7,739 nucleotides of DNA from assembly GCA_023379355.1 (NCBI GenBank), contig JAMCUD010000031.1, forward strand, positions 1 through 7,739. The letters are read 5' to 3'. A program made the translations under genes and the position numbers. The notes under the pieces are model-generated. The model had not been told where the DNA came from, did no database searches, and saw only the letters and a list, made by a program, of their open reading frames with translations. Shown here piece after piece: positions 1 through 5,280 of the stretch (position 1 is the stretch's first letter; every line of letters starts with the position of its first letter). The DNA is from Thermoplasmatota archaeon. GTDB taxonomy: Archaea > Thermoplasmatota > Thermoplasmata > Thermoplasmatales > Thermoplasmataceae.

Positions 1-2
1 TT

Positions 3-68
3 GGTTTCACCATGAAGCAGACCGGACTTGGCAAGCTTGAATGGCTTGTAAGAAAAGTGCCAAACTGA
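3..68 (+). CDS. rpo7: DNA-directed RNA polymerase subunit Rpo7 (RpoE'), 3' end only
   Basis: Partial gene: the frame is open from the window edge and stops at TGA 66-68, giving 21 C-terminal residues. They contain GFTMKQTGLGKLEW, which resembles the conserved C-terminal end of archaeal Rpo7 (a terminal strand of the S1-type RNA-binding domain, often 'GLTMRQPxLGxLEW'). Rpo7 pairs with Rpo4 to form the polymerase stalk that binds emerging RNA. The assignment rests on this short tail plus context: spt4 begins 9 nt after the stop, and rpo7-spt4 is a common archaeal gene pair. The upstream part, including the start and the N-terminal domain, lies outside the window. Confidence 0.8.
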   Translation, partial: GFTMKQTGLGKLEWLVRKVPN

Positions 69-77
69 GGTTGTTCT

Positions 78-272
78 ATGAAGCAAATATACAGAGCTTG
101 CAAAAAATGCCATCTCATAACCACAGAGAAAAATTGCCCCATCCACGGCGAGGAAAAAACTACCACAGAATGGTTTGGGTTTGTCATAGTATCAGAACCC
201 AAGCTTTCCGTCATTGCAAATAGAGCTGGAATAACGGATACTGGTGCCTACGCAATTAAAGTCAGGTCATGA
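78..272 (+). CDS. spt4: Transcription elongation factor Spt4 (RpoE'')
   Basis: Small zinc-ribbon protein of 64 residues, the usual archaeal Spt4 length. It dimerises with the NGN domain of Spt5, and the complex binds the RNA polymerase clamp to increase processivity. Visible features are the N-terminal knuckle C8-x2-C11, a second half C20-P-I-H23, the conserved TEWFGFVIV strand at about 30-38, and a C-terminal GITDTGAYAIKVRS segment typical of the family. The fourth zinc ligand, usually Cys, appears to be His23 here. The ATG is preceded by a good ribosome-binding site, TGAGGT at 66-71, six nt upstream and overlapping the rpo7 stop. The gene sits between rpo7 and the dephospho-CoA kinase gene and is surely cotranscribed with them. 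Confidence 0.93.
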   Translation: MKQIYRACKKCHLITTEKNCPIHGEEKTTTEWFGFVIVSEPKLSVIANRAGITDTGAYAIKVRS

Positions 273-279
273 TTTTATT

Positions 280-756
280 GTGAGCCCGGAACTGAGGGAT
301 GAGATTTCCTCATATAAAAGCAGGCTGTGCAACCCAGCTGAACTTCTCGCCTACCAGAAAGGCAGGATAGTTTCCGTTGGGGATGTGACAACGGAAGTTC
401 TTCATGGGATAGGGATATCACCTTTCTTGGAGGTTGTGGATCTAAAGACAAAACGTGGATCGGAAGGAAGTTTCAAGAGCGTTCCCGGTTCAGTCAGAGT
501 GAAAAACGACCCTGGAACACTGAGCCATGACCTTTTCCTGGCCATTGAAAGGTTGATCAAGGGGAACGGCGGAAGAATTGAGGTTGATGGGGAGGAAGAT
601 CTTGCCGTTATACCAATAATTTTTTATTCGGACATAAATACAGTGGTAGCGTACGGCATTCCCGATGTGGGGATGGCCTGCATACAGGTTGACAAATCCA
701 TAAAGGATAGCGTAAAGTCAATAATTGAAAGGATGGAAGACAGATGCCGGAATTGA
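280..756 (+). CDS. GTP-dependent dephospho-CoA kinase (DUF359 family)
   Basis: Catalyses the last step of archaeal coenzyme A synthesis, phosphorylation of dephospho-CoA at the ribose 3'-OH with GTP as donor. It is unrelated to bacterial CoaE. Family signatures, numbered from GTG 280, are the ELRDEI opening (5-9), VSVGDVTT (31-38), VVDLKTKRG (52-60; Asp54 and Lys56 expected at the nucleotide site), KNDPGTL (76-82), VDGEEDLAVIP (102-112; acidic GEED) and VVAYGIPDVG (122-131). The usual Gln of the YGQP motif is Ile here. The product is 158 residues. The frame also offers GTG at 244, adding 12 residues and overlapping spt4 by 29 nt. I prefer 280 because AGGT at 264-267 lies upstream and the family usually starts a few residues before ELR, but the choice is open. 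The end overlaps rps24e by 13 nt. The function is known for the family from Thermococcus; here it is inferred by motif. Confidence 0.88.
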   Translation: MSPELRDEISSYKSRLCNPAELLAYQKGRIVSVGDVTTEVLHGIGISPFLEVVDLKTKRGSEGSFKSVPGSVRVKNDPGTLSHDLFLAIERLIKGNGGRIEVDGEEDLAVIPIIFYSDINTVVAYGIPDVGMACIQVDKSIKDSVKSIIERMEDRCRN

Positions 757-1049
757 AAGTTGAGAACGTGAATGACAACATTCTCCTTCACAGAAAGGAA
801 ATCCATTACAGGCTTGTTTTCAAAAACGAGCCAACGCCCAGCAGAGAGAAGATAAGGGAGATAATAGCCAAGAACATGGGTGCGCCAAAAGACCTAGTCA
901 TTGTAGAAAGGAATATCCAGGAAACAGGGATGAACGAGGTCAAGGGGTATTCAAAAGTATACAAGGACAAAGAAAGTGCAATGCTTTATGAACCAGACTA
1001 CGAACTCATAAGGAACGGCCTCAAGAGGAAGGAAGGGGATGCCAAGTGA
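744..1049 (+). CDS. rps24e: Small ribosomal subunit protein S24e
   Basis: Protein of 101 residues, normal for archaeal S24e, a component of the 30S subunit shared with eukaryotes. Characteristic stretches are the N-terminal strand with [20 protein letters not shown] (about 18-37), the [17 protein letters not shown] segment (about 44-60), and [16 protein letters not shown], where the GYxKVYxD pattern is the best family mark. The C-terminal [13 protein letters not shown] tail is also typical. The ATG lies inside the 3' end of the kinase gene, with a purine-rich GGATGG at 731-736 as a possible ribosome-binding site. This suggests translational coupling. The stop overlaps the rps27ae GTG by 4 nt (GTGA arrangement). 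S24e next to S27ae is a widespread archaeal gene order. Confidence 0.96.
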   Translation: MPELKVENVNDNILLHRKEIHYRLVFKNEPTPSREKIREIIAKNMGAPKDLVIVERNIQETGMNEVKGYSKVYKDKESAMLYEPDYELIRNGLKRKEGDAK

Positions 1050-1285
1050 TTAAAAGGGAACTGTATTCAGTGGAATCTGGCAAGCTGGTTCGGAAACACC
1101 GGTTCTGCCCAAGATGCGGCCCGGGCGTTTTTCTTGCCGAACATTCGGACAGATTTTCCTGTGGGCGTTGCGGTTATACTGAATTCAAGAAAGAGCCCAA
1201 GGCTCACGAGCAGAAGCCTAAGGAGCAGAAGCCAAGGGCAAAAAAATCACAACCTAAGAAGGAAGAATCGGCAGCTTCTTCCTGA
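1046..1285 (+). CDS. rps27ae: Small ribosomal subunit protein S27ae with long charged C-terminal tail
   Basis: Zinc-ribbon 30S protein. The core covers about residues 1-48: a [23 protein letters not shown] segment with Cys21-x2-Cys24 and then Cys39-x2-Cys42 in [10 protein letters not shown], a classic four-Cys ribbon. No ubiquitin domain is present, as expected in Archaea. Beyond residue 48 runs a tail of about 30 residues made of Lys, Glu, Gln, Pro and Ala, with a short internal repeat ([10 protein letters not shown]) and a Ser/Ala end. Archaeal S27ae proteins often stop close to the ribbon, so this tail is long. The start is GTG, supported by GGGGAT at 1035-1040 five nt upstream and by the 4-nt overlap with rps24e. 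It is the last gene of the operon here; the Kae1/Bud32 gene that often follows in Archaea is not present. Confidence 0.94.
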   Translation: MIKRELYSVESGKLVRKHRFCPRCGPGVFLAEHSDRFSCGRCGYTEFKKEPKAHEQKPKEQKPRAKKSQPKKEESAASS

Positions 1286-1410
1286 TTTTTCTAATCGGAA
1301 TTATAAAATAAGTATAGATCCATATATTTATAAGTGACCATATATTTGTCGCTGATCATCTGTTTTTCAATTGTTAGTTGTTGCCGCCCTGAAACTGTTC
1401 ATCTCAATAT
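1286..1410. other. Convergent intergenic region with T-runs, 10-bp direct repeat and TATA-like stretch
   Basis: The gap lies between the end of rps27ae (plus) and the end of the dehydrogenase gene (minus). It is AT-rich. T5 runs occur right after the rps27ae stop (1286-1290) and at 1363-1367; archaeal termination usually needs only such T-runs, so either could end the ribosomal operon transcript. The 10-mer CCATATATTT occurs at 1320-1329 and again at 1338-1347, 18 bp apart. ATTTATAAG at about 1325-1334 looks like a TATA box although no convincing gene starts behind it. No protein or structured RNA is recognisable. Confidence 0.5.
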
Positions 1411-1435
1411 TCAGCTTCTTATCTCCCTGAATATT
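1406..1435 (-). terminator. Perfect 9-bp inverted repeat spanning the dehydrogenase stop codon
   Basis: AATATTCAG at 1406-1414 is matched exactly by its reverse complement CTGAATATT at 1427-1435, leaving a 12-nt loop. In the minus-strand transcript this forms a hairpin that includes the TGA stop (1411-1413). No U-run follows on the minus strand, so it is not a textbook terminator. It may protect or define the mRNA 3' end, or may be coincidence. The repeat itself is seen directly; its role is inferred. Confidence 0.35.
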
Positions 1436-2493
1436 TCTATTATCTTCGAGCTTACTTCAGCAGTAGTATATTTACCTTTTAGGTCAGGCGTCCTGAAGCC
1501 AGTTTCCGAGGCTCTCTGGATTGCCTCCAACAGTGCCTTGGACAACTCACCCATGTTATGATGCTCAAGGAACATTGCAACAGTCCAGATCATTCCAACA
1601 GGATTCGCGATCCCTTTTCCTGCAATATCCGGTGCTGATCCGTGGACTGGCTCAAATAGGGATGGATACTTCCCTTCCGGATTCAAGTTCGCAGAAGGGC
1701 TCACACCGATTCCTCCAGAAATGGCGCCCCCAATATCTGATAGAATGTCACCGAAGAGATTAGAACCCACTATAACGTCAAAGGTCTCAGGCTTTGTTAC
1801 TAGATATGCTGCAAGGGCATCAATGTGGAAGAGGTTCGTCCTGACTTCAGGAAACTCGGATGCAACGCCTCTGAAAATTCTGTCCCAGAAAGGCATGGTG
1901 TAGTTTATTCCGTTTGATTTTGTTGCTCCGGCTACATATGGTGTTTTACCGGATATTCTGGATCGTTCAATGGCAAGCTTAAATGCATATCTTATGACTC
2001 TCTCTGTACCCTTGTGTGTAAAGATGGAATTCTGTACTGCTATCTCTTCATTGGTACCTTCCCTGAGTATGCCCCCCATATTGGAGTATTCCCCCTCAGT
2101 GTTCTCCCTCACTATGTCAAAATTGAAGCTTCCAGGTTTCTTATCAGCAAGAGGAGATATGAAGCCACGCAGCAGTCTTGATGGCCGCAAGTTTATGTAC
2201 TGGTCAAAACCCCTTCTTATTGGCAAAAGGAGCCCCCACAGTGATACATGGTCAGGCACACCCGGATATCCTACTGCACCCATAAGAATCGAATCAAAGG
2301 CGGAAAGCTGCTTGAGGCCATCATGTGGCATCATCTCATTGTTTTTGAGGTAATATTCACAACCCCAAGGAAACTCAGAGAATTTGAATTTCACGTTCTC
2401 CATTTCCTCCACGGCTTCCAGCACTTTCAACCCCTGTTCCATTACTTCTTTTCCTATTCCATCTCCCGGAATAACTGCAACATCAATCGACAT
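1411..2493 (-). CDS. D-malate/tartrate dehydrogenase-type enzyme (isocitrate/isopropylmalate dehydrogenase superfamily)
   Basis: Cytosolic beta-decarboxylating dehydrogenase of 360 residues, the normal length. The N-terminal IDVAVIPGDGIGKEV fixes the ATG start. The segment DHVSLWGLLLPIRRGFDQYINLRP (81-104) is typical of D-malate/tartrate dehydrogenases (DmlA/TtuC type) rather than LeuB or Icd. Expected substrate and catalytic residues are Arg93, Arg103, Arg129, Tyr136 (VRENTEGEYS), Lys192 (ATKSNG) and metal ligands Asp225, Asp249 and Asp253 (NLFGDILSD). HGSAPDIAGKGIANP (284-298) has the Asp289-Ile290 pair associated with NAD+ rather than NADP+. Likely reaction: NAD-dependent oxidative decarboxylation of D-malate or a related 2-hydroxy dicarboxylate to a 2-oxo acid. 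3-Isopropylmalate cannot be fully excluded. It lies 149 nt downstream of the M20D gene on the same strand; GTTATATC at 2502-2509 is TATA-like but too close to the ATG for leaderless geometry. Confidence 0.85.
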   Translation of the reverse strand: MSIDVAVIPGDGIGKEVMEQGLKVLEAVEEMENVKFKFSEFPWGCEYYLKNNEMMPHDGLKQLSAFDSILMGAVGYPGVPDHVSLWGLLLPIRRGFDQYINLRPSRLLRGFISPLADKKPGSFNFDIVRENTEGEYSNMGGILREGTNEEIAVQNSIFTHKGTERVIRYAFKLAIERSRISGKTPYVAGATKSNGINYTMPFWDRIFRGVASEFPEVRTNLFHIDALAAYLVTKPETFDVIVGSNLFGDILSDIGGAISGGIGVSPSANLNPEGKYPSLFEPVHGSAPDIAGKGIANPVGMIWTVAMFLEHHNMGELSKALLEAIQRASETGFRTPDLKGKYTTAEVSSKIIEIFREIRS

Positions 2494-2642
2494 ATTATGT
2501 TGATATAACAGATGCTATTGAATTCTTACATCATTCCGGTTTTCACTGGCTGGCATCTACCCTCCTGTCGTCCTGTTTTGGCAATTAATGTTTTTGCAGA
2601 AATATTCAACCAACAGTTAGGGCTCAAAGACATATGATGGCA

Positions 2643-3824
2643 TTAATCTGTTCCGTGCAATAAAAGCTCCAGCGCTGCCCCATACATGACGTTGACTCCA
2701 AGTACTAAGGCGCTTTCATCCATCCTATACCTTGGACTGTGCTGAGGTGCATTGATGCCCATCTGTGCATTCCCTACACCCAACCTGAAAAATGCCCCGG
2801 GAACAACTTCGAGAAATCTGGAAAAGTCCTCCCCACCCATAGTGGGCGATGGATAGACCACATTCTCCTTTCCAACAACTGACTTGGCAACCCTGTCAAC
2901 AACTGAGGCGACCTTTTGATCGTTAAGCAGAGCCGGGTAACCTTCTTCATAATGAAAACTGAACTCCGAACCGTGTACCCTGCAGATACTTTCCAGTAAA
3001 TTCTTCATGCCATCACGTATTCTGTCTCTAACCTCTTTGCTGTATGTTCTAACAGTTCCGCTTATCTCCGCGTTGGAAGCTATTATGTTGAATCTGTCGC
3101 CGGCTTTTATGGTTCCAAAAGTCAGAACCGACGGCTGCGTCTGATCGGTCATCCTGGAAATTAGTGCTTGTGATGAAACTATGAATAATGAAGTGACGTA
3201 TACAACATCTGAAGTCTCATGCGGTCTTGAACCATGGCCTCCCGGACCTGATATCTTTATGAAGAACTCGTCTGATATGGCCGCTCCGTAATCATAGTTG
3301 ATACCTATGGTTCCTGAGGGCAGGGTGGAAATAACATGCTGCCCAAGAATATAATCGACGTCCTTCAGGGCCCCCTCCTCAATCATCTTTATGGCGCCTC
3401 CAGGAGGAGCCTCCTCTGCAGGCTGAAACAGCAGTCTAATCCTCCCGGGGAAAGATGGATCAGACATGAATTTCCTGGCTACACCGAGCAGCATGGCAAT
3501 GTGCCCGTCGTGGCCGCAGGCATGCATGGCACCTGGATTCCTGGATGCAAATTCATCACCTGAATTTTCATTCAGCGGCAGGGCGTCTATATCAGCTCTT
3601 AATGCAACGGTTTTTCCGGGCAATCTGCCATTTATATCGGCGTAAACCCCAGTCCCTGCAATTTGAACTGGCTTGAGACCAAGTTTTCTTAGTTCATCAA
3701 AAATAATTTTGGAAGTGTTGAATTCTTTGAAACTCAACTCCGCGTTCCTGTGGAACTCCCTTCTCAATGCGACAACATATTCTGAAAGGTTACCTCCCCC
3801 ATCATCCTTACTCGTTGCTTTCAC
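2643..3824 (-). CDS. M20D-family amidohydrolase/carboxypeptidase (hippurate hydrolase-like)
   Basis: Dinuclear metal hydrolase of 393 residues, the usual M20D size, with the peptidase domain interrupted by a lid/dimerisation domain (about 183-295). Motifs in order: RREFHRNAELSFKEF (21-35; the usual Pro of HPELS is Ala29), ALRADIDALP (74-83), MHACGHDGH (100-108; ligands Cys103 and His105), LLFQPAEE (131-138; Glu137/Glu138), GQHV with His163, GPGGHGSRPH (193-202; lid His), TMGGEDFS (328-335) and HSPRYRMDE with His362. M20D members remove acyl groups from amino acids (hippurate, N-acetyl or indole-acetyl amino acids) or cleave small peptides; the substrate here is unknown. There is no signal peptide, so it is cytosolic. 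The GTG start overlaps the MFS gene end by 17 nt, so the two are probably coupled. A strong GGGGGAGGT lies inside the reading frame (3792-3800) with no in-frame start nearby. Confidence 0.9.
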   Translation of the reverse strand: MKATSKDDGGGNLSEYVVALRREFHRNAELSFKEFNTSKIIFDELRKLGLKPVQIAGTGVYADINGRLPGKTVALRADIDALPLNENSGDEFASRNPGAMHACGHDGHIAMLLGVARKFMSDPSFPGRIRLLFQPAEEAPPGGAIKMIEEGALKDVDYILGQHVISTLPSGTIGINYDYGAAISDEFFIKISGPGGHGSRPHETSDVVYVTSLFIVSSQALISRMTDQTQPSVLTFGTIKAGDRFNIIASNAEISGTVRTYSKEVRDRIRDGMKNLLESICRVHGSEFSFHYEEGYPALLNDQKVASVVDRVAKSVVGKENVVYPSPTMGGEDFSRFLEVVPGAFFRLGVGNAQMGINAPQHSPRYRMDESALVLGVNVMYGAALELLLHGTD

Positions 3825-5052
3825 CCGGTACCAGCTTCTCTTTCATATCTTCCTGCAACAAGGCCCTTCTTACATTAGGAGTGGCAGCGACAAGAGCGAG
3901 GCTGACTATCAGCGGAATGAAGATGACGTAAATGCCGGCCAGATGGTAGCCGAACTTGGCAATTGCGACTCCCATTAGTGGGGAACCTATTATTGTGCCG
4001 ATGTTGAATATTAGGAACATAAAGCCAACCGCAGATCCTCTCCAAGCATCCTCAACAGAATCTTGTGCAAATGCGTTTACGTTGCCATACATCCCATATC
4101 CTGCGCCGAATAGTACTGTGCCAAGTGCAGCTATGCCAAACACGGGAGACAGGATAAAAAGCACAACCGACGCCACCATCATTACTGCGCTTGCTGACAG
4201 AATCACTAGTTTCCTGTTGAACATATCACCCATTATGCCAGCCGGAAGTGTTGCAACCAGAAGAGCTAGGCCAAAGAAAGAAAAGACCAGAGATGCGCTT
4301 GATTCAGAAAAACCGTAAAATGTGAGATAGTTTATATAGTAGCTTTCAAAGGCAAAGAACGCTATTCCAAAAACGAAAAATGACAGCGATATCAATATTA
4401 AGGAAGGGTTCAGCACCTCAAGCATACCTTTCTGCGGTCTCTGATACAGCTTGTATTTCGAAGGAACCAGGGCAACTACAGCACCTATGAGGGCCGCACC
4501 GCTAATCCCAGCTATTATGAATGGGATGTCAAAGGTGCTTGGCGTAGAGTATGCTGCATAGATGTAAGGCGCAACAAAAAGCCCAAGTCCGAACGCTATC
4601 CCCTCAGAGGCGATTATGGTCTGCCTCCTCTCCGGCCTTATGTCACCAAGGAATGCTATGATCTCAGGCTGTATCATTCCCGTGCCGAATCCTACAAGGA
4701 ATCTGTATATTACGAGTTCATACTGGTTTGTGACGAACCCAGTAAGAGCCGAGAATATAGATATGATGGCCAGAGATATTATGATGCCATTCCTGGTTGT
4801 GATCTTGTCAAATATGTAACCACCTATAACGCTGAATATTGCTATTCCGGCAGCAAACCCAGACCCTGCGATACCGAGCAGTATCTGATTCACCTTGATG
4901 GTCTCTAGGATAAAAGTGCCACCAAAGAAAAACAGATTGGCATCAAAACCAACCAGAAACATTCCTAGGGCTATGGGAATAACAACCTTAAGCAAACCGC
5001 CAATGGTATTTGCTTCCTTTATTACAGTCTGTTCCTTGTCCACAAGTCTCAT
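3808..5052 (-). CDS. MFS transporter, 12 membrane segments
   Basis: Integral membrane permease of 414 residues with about 12 hydrophobic segments in two halves, separated by a basic loop at about 198-212. Visible MFS features: Asp37 in the first helix (LVGFDANLF, similar to the GxD of organic- and aromatic-acid porters), motif A GGYIFDKITTR (77-87) between helices 2 and 3, YRFLVGFGTGM (116-126, Arg117) in helix 4, and a second motif A-like AGIMGDMFNRK (271-281) between helices 8 and 9. Glu236 in helix 7 is a possible proton or substrate residue. The cargo cannot be read from sequence; the gene overlaps an M20D amidohydrolase, which suggests an acylated amino acid, peptide or organic acid. A TATA-like TTTATTTA (5065-5072) is only 13-20 nt before this ATG. 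It lies at ideal leaderless distance from the in-frame GTG at 5043, so the true protein may be three residues shorter. Confidence 0.88.
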   Translation of the reverse strand: MRLVDKEQTVIKEANTIGGLLKVVIPIALGMFLVGFDANLFFFGGTFILETIKVNQILLGIAGSGFAAGIAIFSVIGGYIFDKITTRNGIIISLAIISIFSALTGFVTNQYELVIYRFLVGFGTGMIQPEIIAFLGDIRPERRQTIIASEGIAFGLGLFVAPYIYAAYSTPSTFDIPFIIAGISGAALIGAVVALVPSKYKLYQRPQKGMLEVLNPSLILISLSFFVFGIAFFAFESYYINYLTFYGFSESSASLVFSFFGLALLVATLPAGIMGDMFNRKLVILSASAVMMVASVVLFILSPVFGIAALGTVLFGAGYGMYGNVNAFAQDSVEDAWRGSAVGFMFLIFNIGTIIGSPLMGVAIAKFGYHLAGIYVIFIPLIVSLALVAATPNVRRALLQEDMKEKLVPGESNE

Positions 5053-5064
5053 ACACTACCATAC

Positions 5065-5072
5065 TAAATAAA
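5065..5072 (-). promoter_or_regulatory. TATA box for the MFS/M20D operon
   Basis: Read on the minus strand, TTTATTTA is preceded by purine-rich AAAGA, a plausible BRE. Its centre is about 25 nt before the GTG codon at 5043 (codon 4 of the annotated MFS gene). The same spacing is seen at the divergent amidohydrolase promoter. Inference from sequence pattern and spacing only. Confidence 0.5.
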
Positions 5073-5122
5073 TCTTTCTAGGAAGGCCTCTCAAATTACG
5101 TTGTCATCTTGAATAATTTGGA

Positions 5123-5202
5123 GAAAATTTCACTCCTTTTAGCATATTAAAACAACATTTCGCCAAATTTGCAAAATTTAGTGGCTTAATGCATAAAATT
5201 TA
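5123..5202. promoter_or_regulatory. Repeated AAAATTTA elements, candidate operators in the divergent region
   Basis: The 228-bp divergent region (5053-5280) is very AT-rich and repetitive. AAAATTTA occurs at 5173-5180 and 5195-5202, exactly 22 bp apart (two helical turns), each preceded by TGCA (TGCAAAATTTA and TGCATAAAATTTA). AAAATTT also occurs at 5124-5130. The first copy lies in 5162-5185, where GCCA and TGGC arms flank two AAATTT palindromes. This layout suits a dimeric regulator acting on both promoters, but AT-rich DNA yields such words easily. The regulator is unknown and not encoded in the window. Confidence 0.35.
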
Positions 5203-5251
5203 CAAAAAGCTACAGTTTGCCAACATATTTTAATAATTATAAATGTAAATC

Positions 5252-5259
5252 TTTATAAT
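5252..5259 (+). promoter_or_regulatory. TATA box for the amidohydrolase gene
   Basis: TTTATAAT, preceded by GTAAATC as a possible BRE, is centred about 25.5 nt before the GTG at 5281. This is the canonical archaeal distance from TATA box to transcription start, so transcription would begin at or next to the start codon. No ribosome-binding site precedes the GTG, which agrees with a leaderless mRNA. Confidence 0.65.
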
Positions 5260-5280
5260 GTACAGATTGGTTAAACATTT

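Noticed and set aside
41..223. 60-residue open frame overlapping spt4
   Set aside because: It is a shifted frame over the clear Spt4 protein and the rpo7 tail, with no family resemblance.
1320..1347. CRISPR-like or mobile-element repeats
   Set aside because: There are only two 10-bp copies, with no spacer series, terminal inverted repeats or transposase gene.
1970..2353. 127-residue open frame on the plus strand
   Set aside because: Antisense to the dehydrogenase gene, which has clear catalytic motifs throughout this stretch.
1411..2493. 3-Isopropylmalate dehydrogenase (LeuB) or isocitrate dehydrogenase as the primary call
   Set aside because: The SLWGLLLPIRRGFDQYINLRP segment and the NTEGEYS motif fit the D-malate/tartrate group better, and no leucine-pathway gene is nearby; kept only as an alternative.
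3776..3824. Frameshift at the MFS/M20D junction
   Set aside because: Both proteins are full length with intact motifs, and the overlap is easily explained by a GTG start inside the upstream gene's end.
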